Shown one piece after another: positions 8,316-18,555 of a stretch of 64,000 nucleotides of DNA (position 1 is its first letter; each line of letters begins with the position of its first letter). Source of the DNA: Corynebacterium glucuronolyticum DSM 44120. GTDB lineage: Bacteria > Actinomycetota > Actinomycetes > Mycobacteriales > Mycobacteriaceae. The position numbers and the translations under genes are program-made. The stretch covers positions 620,001 through 684,000 of the forward strand of contig NZ_CP047452.1 in NCBI RefSeq assembly GCF_030440595.1, given 5' to 3'. The notes under the pieces are model-generated. The model saw nothing but the letters and a program-made list of their open reading frames with translations, was not told the DNA's origin and searched no databases.

Positions 8316-11300
8316 ATGCTACTTAATCCGCAGGAGCTCGAGGGTGCCATGGCAGCGGGGCACCTGCTCCCCTCATTTTCCAAAATTCTCGTGGCCAACA
8401 GAGGTGAAATCGCTGTTCGTGCCTTCCGTGCCGCGTATGAGACGGGTGCGGAAACCGTGGCGATCTTCCCCATCGAGGACCGCAGTTCTTTCCACCGTTC
8501 ACTAGCCTCGGAGGCATATCTCATTGGCGAGGAGGGCGCGCCCGTCCGCGCCTATCTCGACATCGACGAGATTATGCGCGTGGCCAAGGAATCCGGTGCC
8601 GATGCCGTATATCCCGGCTACGGCTTCCTTTCTGAAAACCCGCAGCTGGCCCGCGAATGTGCGGAAAATGGGCTCACCTTCATCGGCCCGACCCCCGAAG
8701 TTTTGGATCTGACTGGTGACAAGGCTGCTGCTGTACACGCCGCCAAAGAGGCGGGCCTGCCCATCCTCGAGGATTCCGAGGCCACCGACGATATCGATAC
8801 GCTCGTGTCCTACGCCGAGGGCCGGGAATTCCCACTGTTTGTTAAGGCTGTTGCGGGCGGCGGCGGACGTGGCATGCGCTTCGTCCCGGATGCCGAGCAC
8901 CTGCGGGAGCTGGCCGCCGAGGCATCCCGCGAGGCGAATTCCGCCTTCGGTGACCCGAGCGTGTACCTCGAGCAGGCTGTTATCAATCCGCAGCACATCG
9001 AGGTGCAGATCCTCGCTGACGCGACAGGCGACGTCATCCACCTGTTCGAGCGTGACTGTTCCGTGCAGCGTCGCCACCAGAAGGTCGTGGAGATCGCGCC
9101 CAGCCCCAACCTTGATCCGGAACTCCGCGACCAGATCTGTGCAGACGCCGTCAAGTTCTGTAAACACATCGGTTACCAGGGCGCTGGCACCGTCGAGTTC
9201 CTCGTTGATGAGCACGGCAACCATGTGTTCATTGAGATGAACCCCCGCATCCAGGTGGAGCACACAGTCACCGAGGAGGTCACCCAGGTAGACATTGTCA
9301 AGGCTCAGATGCGCATTGCCGCCGGCGCCACGCTGAAGGACCTGGGGCTGAGTCAAGAGTCCGTAGCGCTGCATGGCTTTGCGCTGCAGACCCGCATCAC
9401 TACCGAGGATCCGTCCAACGGGTTCCGCCCGGACACCGGTGTCATCACGGCCTACCACTCGCCTGGTGGTGGTGGCGTGCGCCTCGATGGGTCCGCTGCC
9501 CTCGGTGGCGAGATCACGGCCCACTTCGATTCCATGCTGGTGAAGCTCACCTGCCGGGGTAACTCCTTCTCCGGTGCCGTTGCTCGCGCTCAGCGCGCAC
9601 TGGCTGAGTTCGAGGTTAGCGGTGTGGCAACGAACATCGGCTTCCTGCGTGCCCTCCTGCGTGAGCCGGACTTCACCCACAAGCGCATCTCTACCAGCTT
9701 CATCCCGGATCACCCGCATCTTCTGCAGGCACCGCCTGCCGACGACGAACCGGGCCGCCTGCTCAGCTACCTCGGCACGATCACCGTCAACCAACCGAAC
9801 GGGCCCCTGCCTGCGGGCGCGATCGATGCCTCGGCGAAGCTCCCCTGTGTGAAGGGGCGCGAGGTACTCCCCGGTTCCCGCGATGAATTGCACGAGCTGG
9901 GGCCGGAGAAATTTGCCCGCAAGCTGCGCGAAACGGAGGCTCTTGCGGTTACGGATACGTCCTTCCGTGACGCGCACCAGTCCCTGTTTGCCACCCGATT
10001 CCGTTCCAACCCGCTGGAGGATGCGGCACGTGTCACCTCGGTGCTCACGCCGATTCTGTGGTCTGCGGAGGCATGGGGCGGTGCCACCTACGACGTTGCG
10101 CTGCGCTTCCTCAACGAGGATCCGTGGTGCCGTCTCGATCGCCTGCGCGAGGCGATGCCGAATATCAATATCCAGATGCTGCTTCGCGGCCGCAACACGG
10201 TGGGCTACACGCCCTACCCGGACAGCGTCTGCCAGGCGTTTGTGAAGGAGGCCGAGCGTTCGGGTGTCTCCGTCTTCCGTATCTTTGATGCGCTTAACGA
10301 CGTGTCCCAGATGCGTCCGGCCATCGATGCCGTTTTGGACACCGGCACTGCGGTGGCTGAGGTGGCCATGGCGTACTCCGGTAACCTTTCGGATCCAGGG
10401 GAGAAGCTTTACACCCTCGACTACTACCTCCACCTCGCCGAGGAGATCGTGAACACCGGAGCCCACGTCCTGGCGATTAAGGACATGGCAGGACTCCTGC
10501 GTCCCTCGGCTGCCCGCACCCTCGTGTCTGCGCTCCGCGAACGTTTCGACGTCCCCATCCACGTCCACACCCACGACACCGCGGGCGGTGGCCTCGCCAC
10601 CTACCTGGCGGCTGCAGAGGCCGGTGCGGACTGCGTGGATGTGGCTTCCGCACCGCTATCCGGAACGACGAGCCAGCCGTCGCTGTCGGCACTTGTCGCA
10701 GCCGTGGCTAATACCTCCCGCGATACAGGCCTTGACCTGGACGCGATCATGGAAATGGAGCCCTACTGGGAGGCTGTGCGCAGTATGTACACGCCGTTCC
10801 AGTCCGGAGTCAATGCACCGACCGGGCGCGTGTACCACCACGAGATTCCTGGTGGCCAGCTCACCAACCTGCGTGCCCAGGCGACAGCGCTTGGACTAGC
10901 AGACCGCTTCGAGATCATCGAGGATACCTATGCTGCTGTGTCTGACATGCTCGGGCGCCCCACGAAGGTGACTCCCTCGTCCAAGGTTGTCGGCGATTTA
11001 GCGTTGCACCTGGTGGGCGCTGGCGTGGATCCGGCGGACTTCGCCGCTGACCCGCAGAAGTACGACATCCCGGATTCCGTCATCTCCTTCCTCCGTGGTG
11101 AGCTGGGTACCCCGCCCGGTGGCTGGCCAGAGCCGCTGCGCACGAAGATCCTCGAAGGGCGCGGCGAGGGGCACAAGCCGTTCGTCGAGGTGGAGCCCGC
11201 CGATGCAGAGCTCCTCAATTCCGAGGACGCTGAGGTGCGTCGCGACACGCTGAACCGCCTTCTGTTCCCCGGCCCCACAGCCGATTACAAGGAGTCTCGT

Positions 11301-11765
11301 CGACTCTACGGGCACACGGCCAACCTGTCCGACCGCCAGTTCTTCTACGGCCTGAGGGAGGGCGAGGAGACGGCGATTCCGCTGGAAGAGTCCAACACCC
11401 CGATGCTTGTGCGGCTTGACGCGATCGGCGAACCAGATCAGAAGGGCATGCGAAAGGTCGTATTCAACGTGAACGGCCAGATTCGCCCGACAGCCGTGCG
11501 CGACGAATCGGCGGAGAACCTCACCCCGGCAGCTGAAAAGGCCGATCCGAACAATGAGGGTCACGTGGCCGCGCCATTTGCCGGTGCCGTGACTGCGTCC
11601 GTCTCTGCGGGGGACGAGGTCAGGGCCGGTGACCCGGTGGCCATTATCGAGGCGATGAAGATGGAAGCCTCCATCACCGCCACCATCGATGGTGTCATCG
11701 ACCGCGTCGTTGTCCCGGGCCCGACGAAGGTGGAGGGTGGCGACCTCCTCGTCGTGATTAAGTAG
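8316..11765 (+). CDS. pyc: Pyruvate carboxylase
   Basis: Pyc is the biotin-dependent anaplerotic enzyme that makes oxaloacetate from pyruvate, ATP and bicarbonate. The roughly 1149-residue chain shows all domains in order. They are the biotin carboxylase ([15 protein letters not shown] near residue 23; ATP loop VKAVAGGGGRGMRF; catalytic EMNPRIQVEHTVTE), the carboxyltransferase (TDTSFRDAHQSLFATR; metal site HVHTHDTAGG), the allosteric linker, and the C-terminal BCCP with the biotinyl lysine in IEAMKMEASIT. Three in-frame ATGs lie near the start; 8316 is preferred because a GAAAGG sits 7-8 bases upstream, and ATG 8349 is also possible. Biotin would be attached by BirA at 23043. Confidence 0.97.
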   Translation: MLLNPQELEGAMAAGHLLPSFSKILVANRGEIAVRAFRAAYETGAETVAIFPIEDRSSFHRSLASEAYLIGEEGAPVRAYLDIDEIMRVAKESGADAVYPGYGFLSENPQLARECAENGLTFIGPTPEVLDLTGDKAAAVHAAKEAGLPILEDSEATDDIDTLVSYAEGREFPLFVKAVAGGGGRGMRFVPDAEHLRELAAEASREANSAFGDPSVYLEQAVINPQHIEVQILADATGDVIHLFERDCSVQRRHQKVVEIAPSPNLDPELRDQICADAVKFCKHIGYQGAGTVEFLVDEHGNHVFIEMNPRIQVEHTVTEEVTQVDIVKAQMRIAAGATLKDLGLSQESVALHGFALQTRITTEDPSNGFRPDTGVITAYHSPGGGGVRLDGSAALGGEITAHFDSMLVKLTCRGNSFSGAVARAQRALAEFEVSGVATNIGFLRALLREPDFTHKRISTSFIPDHPHLLQAPPADDEPGRLLSYLGTITVNQPNGPLPAGAIDASAKLPCVKGREVLPGSRDELHELGPEKFARKLRETEALAVTDTSFRDAHQSLFATRFRSNPLEDAARVTSVLTPILWSAEAWGGATYDVALRFLNEDPWCRLDRLREAMPNINIQMLLRGRNTVGYTPYPDSVCQAFVKEAERSGVSVFRIFDALNDVSQMRPAIDAVLDTGTAVAEVAMAYSGNLSDPGEKLYTLDYYLHLAEEIVNTGAHVLAIKDMAGLLRPSAARTLVSALRERFDVPIHVHTHDTAGGGLATYLAAAEAGADCVDVASAPLSGTTSQPSLSALVAAVANTSRDTGLDLDAIMEMEPYWEAVRSMYTPFQSGVNAPTGRVYHHEIPGGQLTNLRAQATALGLADRFEIIEDTYAAVSDMLGRPTKVTPSSKVVGDLALHLVGAGVDPADFAADPQKYDIPDSVISFLRGELGTPPGGWPEPLRTKILEGRGEGHKPFVEVEPADAELLNSEDAEVRRDTLNRLLFPGPTADYKESRRLYGHTANLSDRQFFYGLREGEETAIPLEESNTPMLVRLDAIGEPDQKGMRKVVFNVNGQIRPTAVRDESAENLTPAAEKADPNNEGHVAAPFAGAVTASVSAGDEVRAGDPVAIIEAMKMEASITATIDGVIDRVVVPGPTKVEGGDLLVVIK

Positions 11766-11776
11766 CCAACAAAGAA

Positions 11777-11817
11777 GTGGGCCATCGGGTGTACGCACCC
11801 GGTGGCCCTCCTTTTTA
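11777..11817 (+). terminator. Rho-independent terminator after pyc
   Basis: GGGCCATCGGGTG pairs with CACCCGGTGGCCC over a TACG loop, followed by a T5 run. Confidence 0.9.
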
Positions 11818-11833
11818 CCTAGAAACGCAAATA

Positions 11834-12017
11834 CCCCGGCCGAAGCCGGGGCATTGCGTATTCCCTAAACCCTTTATCGAAAGGGATCTTTAGTATATCA
11901 CGGATTCCGAAGCTGTCCAATTGTTAGAAGGACAGATAAAAGTCCGGATACGCGAGTGCCCCGGCCGAAGCCGGGGCACTGCGTATTCCCTAAACCCTTT
12001 ATCGAAAGGGACCTTTA
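11834..12017. repeat. Duplicated ~58-bp double-hairpin element
   Basis: Two nearly identical copies lie at 11834-11892 and 11959-12017 in the convergent gap between pyc and accBC. Each copy holds a first hairpin CCCCGGCCGAAGCCGGGG (7-bp stem, CGAA tetraloop), then a spacer with GCGTATTCCCTAAA, then a second hairpin CCCTTTATCGAAAGGG. Only two positions differ between copies. Both hairpins are symmetrical enough to act on either strand, so they may be paired bidirectional terminators. A small RNA is an alternative I cannot exclude. Confidence 0.75.
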
Positions 12018-12049
12018 TCGTAACATGATCTTCTCAGATCGTGCAACCC

Positions 12050-13831
12050 TTACTCGGCATCCTTGATTTCGAGGAGCACGTCGCCCTTCTTCACGGTGGA
12101 ACCTGCCTCAGCTGCCAGGCCTGTGACCTTACCAGCCTTGTGAGCCTTGACCGGGTTCTCCATCTTCATGGCCTCGAGGACAAGGACGGTTTCGCCTTCA
12201 GCAACCTCCTGGCCTTCCTCGACGTTCACCTTGATGATGGTTCCCTGCATCGGCGCGGTAACTGCATCGCCGGAGACATTGGACTTGCCACCACTGCCGC
12301 GACGGCGCTTGGGGTGCTTCTTGGTGCCGGAGGCACCGCCAGTGAGGGCGAGGCTTGCAGGCAGCGCCACCTCGACGCGGCGTCCGTTGACCTCCACGAC
12401 GATCTTCTTGGACGGCTGCTCATCCTCGTCCACCTCGGTGTCATCCGTGTAGGGCTCGAGCGGATTCTCCCACTCTTCCTCGATCCACTTCGTGTACACA
12501 TCGAAGCCGTCTTCGGTGCCGACGAAAGCGGGATTATCCACGATGTGACGGTGGAACGGCAGGACCGTGGGCAGCCCCTCGATCACGTACTCGGCCAGCG
12601 CACGGCGGGAGCGCTCGAGCGCTTCGAGACGGGTCTCGCCGTAGACGATGAGTTTGGCTAGCATGGAGTCGAACTGACCACCGATGACGGATCCCTCGGT
12701 GATGCCGGAGTCAACACGAACACCGGGGCCCGTGGGCTCCTTGTACGTGGTAACGGTGCCGGGGGAGGGGATGAAGCCGGAACCCGGATCCTCGCCATTG
12801 ATGCGGAATTCGAACGCGTGGCCGCGGGGTGTCGGGTCCTCCTTGATGTGGAGCTCCTTGCCCTCGGCGATGCGGAACTGCTCGCGAACGAGGTCGAGGC
12901 CAGTGGTCAACTCGGTGACGGGGTGCTCCACCTGGAGGCGAGTGTTGACCTCGAGGAAGGAAATGAGACCGTCGGAGCCGACGAGGTACTCGACGGTACC
13001 TGCGCCGTAGTAGCCTGCTTCCTTGCAGATTGCCTTGGCGGATTCGTGTAGGCGGGTGCGCTGCTCGTCGGTGAGATAGGGGGCAGGAGCCTCCTCAACA
13101 ACCTTCTGGAAACGACGCTGCAGGGAGCAGTCGCGGGTACCTACGACCACGACGTTTCCGTGCTGGTCACCGAGAACCTGGCACTCGACGTGGCGGGCGC
13201 GGTCGAGGTAGCGCTCTACGAAGCACTCGCCACGACCGAATGCGGTGGTGGCCTCGCGGGTGGCGGACTCGAACTGATCCTTCACCTCGTCCATGGTGTA
13301 GGCGACCTTCATGCCACGTCCGCCACCGCCGAAGGCGGCCTTGATAGCGATGGGCAGGCCGTGCTCTTCTGCGAACTTCACAACCTCGTCGGCATCCTTG
13401 ACGGGATCCTTGGTGCCGGGAGCCATCGGGGCATTGGCGCGCTCGGCGATGTGCCGTGCGGTCACCTTGTCACCAAGGTCGCGAATGGACTGCGGTGACG
13501 GTCCGATCCAGATAAGGCCGGCGTTGATGACTGCCTCGGCGAAATCGCCGTTCTCTGAGAGGAAGCCGTAGCCGGGGTGAATGGCGTTGGCGCCGGACTT
13601 CTGTGCGGCATCCAGAATCTTGTCAAAGTTAAGGTACGAGTCTGCGGAGGTCTGGCCTCCTAATGCGAAAGCTTCATCCGCCAACGAGACAAATGGTGCG
13701 TTTGCGTCTGGTTCCGCATACACCGCAACGCTGGGGATACCCGCATCCTTGGCGGCCCGAATAATGCGCACCGCGATCTCTCCACGGTTTGCTACGAGGA
13801 CCTTCTTAATCTCGCGTTGCTCTACTGTCAT
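12050..13831 (-). CDS. accBC: Acyl-CoA carboxylase alpha subunit (biotin carboxylase-BCCP)
   Basis: A 593-residue fused biotin carboxylase/biotin carboxyl carrier subunit of acetyl-/propionyl-CoA carboxylases. It charges biotin with CO2 for transfer by AccD-type subunits to make malonyl-CoA and the carboxylated acyl-CoA used in mycolate synthesis. The N-terminus [16 protein letters not shown], the glycine-rich ATP loop [13 protein letters not shown] and the [14 protein letters not shown] catalytic stretch define the carboxylase. A linker near residue 500-520 is Lys/Arg-rich, and the C-terminal [10 protein letters not shown] carries the biotinyl Lys. The frame is open upstream to 14008, but the ATG at 13831 has an AAGGAG eight bases upstream and matches the family. 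Its partners accD1 and accE are 7 kb away. Confidence 0.96.
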   Translation of the reverse strand: MTVEQREIKKVLVANRGEIAVRIIRAAKDAGIPSVAVYAEPDANAPFVSLADEAFALGGQTSADSYLNFDKILDAAQKSGANAIHPGYGFLSENGDFAEAVINAGLIWIGPSPQSIRDLGDKVTARHIAERANAPMAPGTKDPVKDADEVVKFAEEHGLPIAIKAAFGGGGRGMKVAYTMDEVKDQFESATREATTAFGRGECFVERYLDRARHVECQVLGDQHGNVVVVGTRDCSLQRRFQKVVEEAPAPYLTDEQRTRLHESAKAICKEAGYYGAGTVEYLVGSDGLISFLEVNTRLQVEHPVTELTTGLDLVREQFRIAEGKELHIKEDPTPRGHAFEFRINGEDPGSGFIPSPGTVTTYKEPTGPGVRVDSGITEGSVIGGQFDSMLAKLIVYGETRLEALERSRRALAEYVIEGLPTVLPFHRHIVDNPAFVGTEDGFDVYTKWIEEEWENPLEPYTDDTEVDEDEQPSKKIVVEVNGRRVEVALPASLALTGGASGTKKHPKRRRGSGGKSNVSGDAVTAPMQGTIIKVNVEEGQEVAEGETVLVLEAMKMENPVKAHKAGKVTGLAAEAGSTVKKGDVLLEIKDAE

Positions 13832-14236
13832 GGCGCTCCTTCTTTGCATCATGTCTTCTCCTACTGTGGAGGTACTCGCCTTCACAAAAGGATGTGATTT
13901 TGTTTCAATTGTGGCACAGCTTTCAACCTCCGCGGTGGAAAATTGGTTAAGCAATGGGGTAAATGCGTCGTCTAGTACCCCCTTTTTAAGGCATAGATGT
14001 GATGTCATAAGACCTTCGTGTGGGGGTGAAAATTACCCTAACCGGATACAGTTTCTGGCGCAAAACAATAGGATTGACCAGCTTTTTAGAGCAAACTTCC
14101 GAGGCGAAGAGGGTCCATTTAGGGGGTGTAAGGAGCAATTACGTCCGGTTCTGTGGTCTTTGTCGGTGGATTATTAACCGAAAGTGAACAGACCCTGGTT
14201 GCCAGAAGTTGCCTACGTAGGGAGGGGGTTTGTCCC
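13832..14236. other. Intergenic region upstream of accBC
   Basis: This 405-base gap holds the accBC leader and presumably its promoter, followed by the 3' flank of the rhodanese gene. It is AT-richer than its surroundings near 13890-14080. I see no credible ORF, no palindromic operator I can name and no clear terminator. Confidence 0.5.
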
Positions 14237-15082
14237 TTAGGCACGGTCGATGGGCATGCCAATCATGTTGCCCCATTCGGTCCATGACCCGTCGTAGACG
14301 GTTACGTCGGTGAAGCCGAGGAGGCTTTCGAGAATGAAGGCGGTGTGGGATGCTTGCGCTCCGCCGTTGCAATACACCACAGTCGGCGCGTGCGGGTCGA
14401 GGTTGGCATAGGGCTGCCGGGTGGTTTCCGCGTCGGAGAAGCGCCCCGAAGGCTGCAATGTGGACTTCCAGGGGATGTTTTGGGCGCCGGGGATGTGCCC
14501 GTCGCGCGCTGCGCCAGAGGCCTCCGAGCCGTCGAAAAGACCGGGAGACCGGACGTCGACTAGCTGCAGGGACCCAAGGCGATCGTGAAGTTCACCGACG
14601 AGCATCCGGGAGGATAGAGACGTGACCTCGGGAGTAGGGTAGGACACCCGCGCGGGGATGGGGAACGAAAAGACGAGCTCGCGCTCCTCGCCTGCCCACG
14701 CATCGCGGCCACCGTCAAGAATACGGACATCCTCGTGCCCGTACTGGCGCATGATCCATGCTGTGTAGCAGGCCCACACGTTGGCGGAATCGCCGTAAAT
14801 CACCACCGTATCGGAGGGCGAAATCCCCTTGTCCTCCATGAGTTGTGCGAAGGGCTCGGCGCTGAGAATATCCCGGCGGAGGGGGTCAGATAACTCTGCC
14901 TGCGGGTGAATGCGGATCGCGGTGGGAATGTGTCCAAGATCGTACTGATACCCGTCCGCATCGCTTTCCACAATAACGAGCCCACGCATTCCTGCGTGGG
15001 CGGCAAGCCATGAGGCGCTCACAACGTGCTCGGGGTGCGCGTACTCCTGTTGGTGTGTATCCGGGTCGATCTCCAAAGCCAC
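14237..15082 (-). CDS. thtR: Thiosulfate/3-mercaptopyruvate sulfurtransferase (rhodanese)
   Basis: A 281-residue tandem-rhodanese protein that moves sulfane sulfur from a donor such as thiosulfate to an acceptor. The N-terminal domain (about residues 20-145) is the inactive one. The C-terminal domain carries the catalytic Cys in VVYCNGGAQASHTAF, and the CH2-type motif GHIPGAQNIPW precedes it. The active-site loop CNGGAQ differs from the classical CRIGER loop of thiosulfate sulfurtransferases, so the preferred donor is uncertain. It is a single gene on the minus strand, and its start is supported by the conserved beginning (MALEIDPDTHQQEYAHPEHV). Confidence 0.88.
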   Translation of the reverse strand: MALEIDPDTHQQEYAHPEHVVSASWLAAHAGMRGLVIVESDADGYQYDLGHIPTAIRIHPQAELSDPLRRDILSAEPFAQLMEDKGISPSDTVVIYGDSANVWACYTAWIMRQYGHEDVRILDGGRDAWAGEERELVFSFPIPARVSYPTPEVTSLSSRMLVGELHDRLGSLQLVDVRSPGLFDGSEASGAARDGHIPGAQNIPWKSTLQPSGRFSDAETTRQPYANLDPHAPTVVYCNGGAQASHTAFILESLLGFTDVTVYDGSWTEWGNMIGMPIDRA

Positions 15083-15329
15083 GGTCTTCCTCTTTCTGGA
15101 CTACAAACAAACACTTGCAGACCATTCTAGAGGTGTCGGTCATATTGTGCGTTAGGGTATGCATTAAATCACATTGCGGACGGCATTTATGCTGGCCGAT
15201 CCAGCCCCAGGGGTAGTTGCACTGCGAACCTTGTTGATCCGGGTTACAAATAATACACACACCCTGGACGCACTCCCCTGAGCGCGAGATGACGGTGTGT
15301 ACTAATCCACATATTTCAGGAGCAAGATC

Positions 15330-17384
15330 ATGTCAAACATCACACGTGCCATTGCCTGTATCACCGCAGCTACCGTCAGCGCTGCCATCCTCACCAGCCC
15401 TGCATTCGCGCAGGAAGCCACTATTTCCAAAATCAATATCGCCGCCATCACCGACTTTCACGGCCACATCGAGACCGTGACCAACAAGGACGGATCACTC
15501 AAGGAACCCGGTGCCGCCATCCTCGCCTGTCACATGCCGAAGCTTGCCGACGAAGGCGCCGCACAGATCCGCGTCTCCGCAGGAGACAACATCGGCGGTT
15601 CCACCTTCGTGTCTTCTGTAGACAAGGACGTGCCGACGATTGAGGCACTCAACGCCATGGGCTTCGTCGCGTCCGCCGTCGGCAACCACGAATTCGACCA
15701 AGGCTGGAAAGATCTCTCGGAGCGCATCGGAATCAACGGTGACAAGCTCGCAAAGTACACGCACCTTGGTGCCAACGTCGAGGGTGAGACTCCGGAGCTT
15801 GCCCCCTCCTATGTCGAGGAGGTCAACGGCGTAAAAGTCGGTTTCGTCGGTGCCATCACAGATAAGCTTCCCTCGCTCGTCAGCCCCTCCGGAATCGAGG
15901 GAATCACCGCCACCGCCCCCATCCCTGCCATCAACGCAGAGGCCGATCGCCTGGTCAAGGATGGCGAGGCGGATATCGTCATTGCCCTCATGCACGAGGA
16001 TGTTGCACTGCAATCCGATAGCGTTCTCGGTTCCTTCTCCGATAACGTCGCAGCCGTCGTTGGCGGGCACTCTCACCAGTTCGCACAGAAGACCGTAGAG
16101 CGCGAGGGGGCACTCCCACTCGTCATTGTGCAGGCAGAAAACTATGGCACCGCTGTCGGAGACATCGACATCGAGTACGACACTACCAAGCGCGCCCTCA
16201 CATCCATCACGGGATCCGTCCAGACCGTCGATGAGATTGCCAAGGACACCGACTGCGTCATCAATCCAGATGCAGAACTCACCGCATTGGTGAAGAAGGC
16301 CCACAATAAGTCCGAGGTACTCGGTCAGGAAATCGTCGCCCAAAACGCGCCCGAGATGCGGCGCGCCTCTGATGACCTCACCGCTGCCGGCGCCGGATCC
16401 TCCCGTGGCAGCGAATCAGTCCTGGGCAACTTCATCGGCGAGGCTTCCAAGAATTACCTCGCAGCCAACTCTCCCGTTAAGCCAGATCTCGGTGTTATCA
16501 ACGCCGGCGGAATCCGTGCAGACATTGAGGGCGGCGATGTTACCTATTCTGAAGCCTTCCTCGTTCAGCCCTTCGGCAACGAGATCGGTTACGTCGAAAT
16601 CACCGGCGCTGCTCTCAAGGACGTGCTGGAACAGCAGTGGCAGGCTGACGGTTCCTCCCGGGCCGTGCTCATGCTCGGTTGGTCCAAGAATTTCAGCTAC
16701 ACCTACGATCCCGCTAAGCCGCGCGGTGAAAAGATCACCTCGATGAGCATCAACGGTGCACCCGTTGACCTCAACAAGACTTACACCATCGCCGGTAACA
16801 CCTTCCTTCTAGCAGGCGGCGACAACTTCAAGGGATTCACCACCGGTGAGGTCAAGACTCTTGGACTCATGGATCTCGATGCTTTCATCTACGGCCTCAA
16901 GGACAAGGAGACCACTGCTAACCCCGCACAGATTGGCGTTGGGGCATCGATCAGCGGAAAGGTCAAGCCGGGCGAAACCATCACCCTTGATCTCAGCTCC
17001 CTCGACTACACGGTGGGCGGCACTGCGACGACCGTGAAGGCAACGCTGGGAGATGCCAGCGCCGAGGCACAGATTGACAAGACCACCAAGCCGGAACCTG
17101 GCCAAGACACCTTCGGCACCGCGAAGCTCACCCTCACCGTTCCCGAGGGGCTCAGCGGCGACCAGCGCATCACCATCACCACCGATGCTGGTACGGAGGC
17201 GACCATCCCCGTGACTATCAGTGCCGGTGACGATAACAACGCTGGCTCCGGTGATGATAGCCACGCTGATGCAACCGGCAGCTCCGATCTTGCCGATGTT
17301 CTCATCGGCCTCAGCGGTGCCATCATGGGCCTCATCGCAGCGATCGCTGCGGCTATCGGCCTGCAGACTATCTTCAATCAATAA
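15330..17384 (+). CDS. Secreted/anchored 5'-nucleotidase (UshA/NucH family)
   Basis: A 684-residue exported metallophosphoesterase that dephosphorylates extracellular nucleotides. A signal peptide (to about residue 28, cleavage near AFA-QEA) leads into the calcineurin-like catalytic domain. Metal ligands are visible in TDFHGHIE, GDNIGGS, VGNHEFDQ and GGHSHQF. The 5'-nucleotidase C-terminal domain (about residues 340-510) has the substrate-binding INAGGIRAD and QPFGNEIG. After a Gly/Asp-rich linker a hydrophobic segment near residues 655-680 probably anchors the protein in the membrane. An AGGAGC ribosome-binding site precedes the ATG. Within the gene, at 16183, is one stray copy of the 9-base word clustered at 23-36 kb. 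Confidence 0.92.
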   Translation: MSNITRAIACITAATVSAAILTSPAFAQEATISKINIAAITDFHGHIETVTNKDGSLKEPGAAILACHMPKLADEGAAQIRVSAGDNIGGSTFVSSVDKDVPTIEALNAMGFVASAVGNHEFDQGWKDLSERIGINGDKLAKYTHLGANVEGETPELAPSYVEEVNGVKVGFVGAITDKLPSLVSPSGIEGITATAPIPAINAEADRLVKDGEADIVIALMHEDVALQSDSVLGSFSDNVAAVVGGHSHQFAQKTVEREGALPLVIVQAENYGTAVGDIDIEYDTTKRALTSITGSVQTVDEIAKDTDCVINPDAELTALVKKAHNKSEVLGQEIVAQNAPEMRRASDDLTAAGAGSSRGSESVLGNFIGEASKNYLAANSPVKPDLGVINAGGIRADIEGGDVTYSEAFLVQPFGNEIGYVEITGAALKDVLEQQWQADGSSRAVLMLGWSKNFSYTYDPAKPRGEKITSMSINGAPVDLNKTYTIAGNTFLLAGGDNFKGFTTGEVKTLGLMDLDAFIYGLKDKETTANPAQIGVGASISGKVKPGETITLDLSSLDYTVGGTATTVKATLGDASAEAQIDKTTKPEPGQDTFGTAKLTLTVPEGLSGDQRITITTDAGTEATIPVTISAGDDNNAGSGDDSHADATGSSDLADVLIGLSGAIMGLIAAIAAAIGLQTIFNQ

Positions 17385-17398
17385 CGCCAGATGATAAT

Positions 17399-17424
17399 GC
17401 CCTCCTCACGCAGGTGAGGAGGGC
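17399..17424. terminator. Terminator hairpin after 5'-nucleotidase gene
   Basis: A perfect 11-bp stem, GCCCTCCTCAC / GTGAGGAGGGC with loop GCAG, lies between the convergent 5'-nucleotidase and DUF3151 genes and could serve both. Confidence 0.75.
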
Positions 17425-17455
17425 ATAAGCATGTGTGCTACGTCATGCTCGCGAC

Positions 17456-17854
17456 TTAGGAAAGCAGGTCCTGGACAACGGTCGGATCGGCATCCTCAAG
17501 CATCTTCTGCAAGCGGTCGTACTCGTCATTCTCGCCGATGAGCTTGGCAGCCTTGGCTAGCGCGGCGATAGCGCGCAGAACCCCACGGTTCGGCTCGTGT
17601 GAAAACGGCACGGGACCCCACCCCTTCCAGCCGTTCTTGCGCAGCAGATCGAGACCTCGGTGGTAGCCTGTGCGCGCGTACGCATAGGCGATGGTGGGGG
17701 CGTCGTGGCGCTCGAGAGCAAGCTCGGCAAGTTCCGCCCATACAGTGGGAGAGGCTGGGTGCGCGACGGCGGCATCCTCCGGGGTGGCGGCGGTGAGGTC
17801 GGGCTCTGCCGGGAGCATGATGGGCGGTGGTGCTAGTAAATCTTTCTTCTCCAT
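17456..17854 (-). CDS. DUF3151 family protein
   Basis: A 132-residue soluble protein typical of the actinobacterial DUF3151 family: it has a helical repeat-like core, with WAELAELAL, AYAYARTGYHRGLDLLRKNGWKG and the downstream PVPFSHEPNRGVLRA characteristic of the family. No function is known. The frame stays open upstream into maf, but the ATG at 17854 (MEKKDLLAPPP) lies 10 bases after the maf stop and is the family start. It is the downstream gene of a probable maf-DUF3151 operon. Confidence 0.8.
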   Translation of the reverse strand: MEKKDLLAPPPIMLPAEPDLTAATPEDAAVAHPASPTVWAELAELALERHDAPTIAYAYARTGYHRGLDLLRKNGWKGWGPVPFSHEPNRGVLRAIAALAKAAKLIGENDEYDRLQKMLEDADPTVVQDLLS

Positions 17855-17864
17855 GGCACCCAGA

Positions 17865-18488
17865 CTAGCGATTCCACAGGCTCGATGCGTCGATCCCCAG
17901 TGAATACAGTGCCCGGCGCAGCGTGGGAATAGACAAGCCAATAACTCCGCTGGGATCCCCCTCGATCCGGTCGATGAACCAACTCCCCAGCGCCTCCAGT
18001 GTGAACGCGCCGGCGCAGGGGAGCGGTTCGCCACTGGCCGCATATGCCTCGATGTCGCGCCGGGTGGGGGAGGCGAAGTAGACCCGTGTCTCGGAGACGT
18101 CGGCAAAAGTCTTGCGTGAGGGGGAACCATCGCATTGGGGACCCGTGATGTAGTGGGCGGTGAGAAGCGTGCCTACCTTGCCGCTCTGGTTCTCCCACCG
18201 GCGGATAGCCTCCGCTTGCGTGTGGGGCTTGCCGGTCAACTGGCCGTCGATAAGCAGCATTGAATCGCAGCCGACCGTCACGTCTGCGGGGTAAACCGGA
18301 GCCACTGTCTCGCACTTCGCCTGAGCCAACGCCGCCACCCGCTCGCGTGGCGGAGCGGTCTCCAACCGGGCGAGGATCGTCTCCTCATCCACATCGGCGG
18401 GATGGACAATAGGTTCCACCCCCGCGTTGTGGAGCAGCATGAGACGGGAAGCAGAACCGGAAGCCAAAACCAAGCGCATGCCCGCCAT
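17865..18488 (-). CDS. maf: Maf-family nucleotide pyrophosphatase
   Basis: A 207-residue Maf/YhdE protein: these enzymes hydrolyse non-canonical nucleoside triphosphates to monophosphates and are linked to septum control. The signature LVLASGSASRLMLL is at the N-terminus, the phosphate/metal-binding TVGCDSMLLIDGQLTGKP in the middle, and GAFTLEALGSWFIDRIEGD near the end. An inner ATG at 18479 (MRLVLASGS) is as likely as 18488. The usual ASxSxxR appears intact as ASGSASR. It is followed closely by the DUF3151 gene. Confidence 0.9.
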   Translation of the reverse strand: MAGMRLVLASGSASRLMLLHNAGVEPIVHPADVDEETILARLETAPPRERVAALAQAKCETVAPVYPADVTVGCDSMLLIDGQLTGKPHTQAEAIRRWENQSGKVGTLLTAHYITGPQCDGSPSRKTFADVSETRVYFASPTRRDIEAYAASGEPLPCAGAFTLEALGSWFIDRIEGDPSGVIGLSIPTLRRALYSLGIDASSLWNR

Positions 18489-18555
18489 TATCGCATAGAA
18501 AACCGCCCCGGTTGCGACCGGTTCACGGACGCGCGGGACGGTAGGGCGAGAGGAA

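Noticed and set aside
8502..10574. A 690-codon minus-strand open frame opposite pyc
   Set aside because: Its residues mirror the pyc coding sequence; pyc has complete domains and catalytic motifs.
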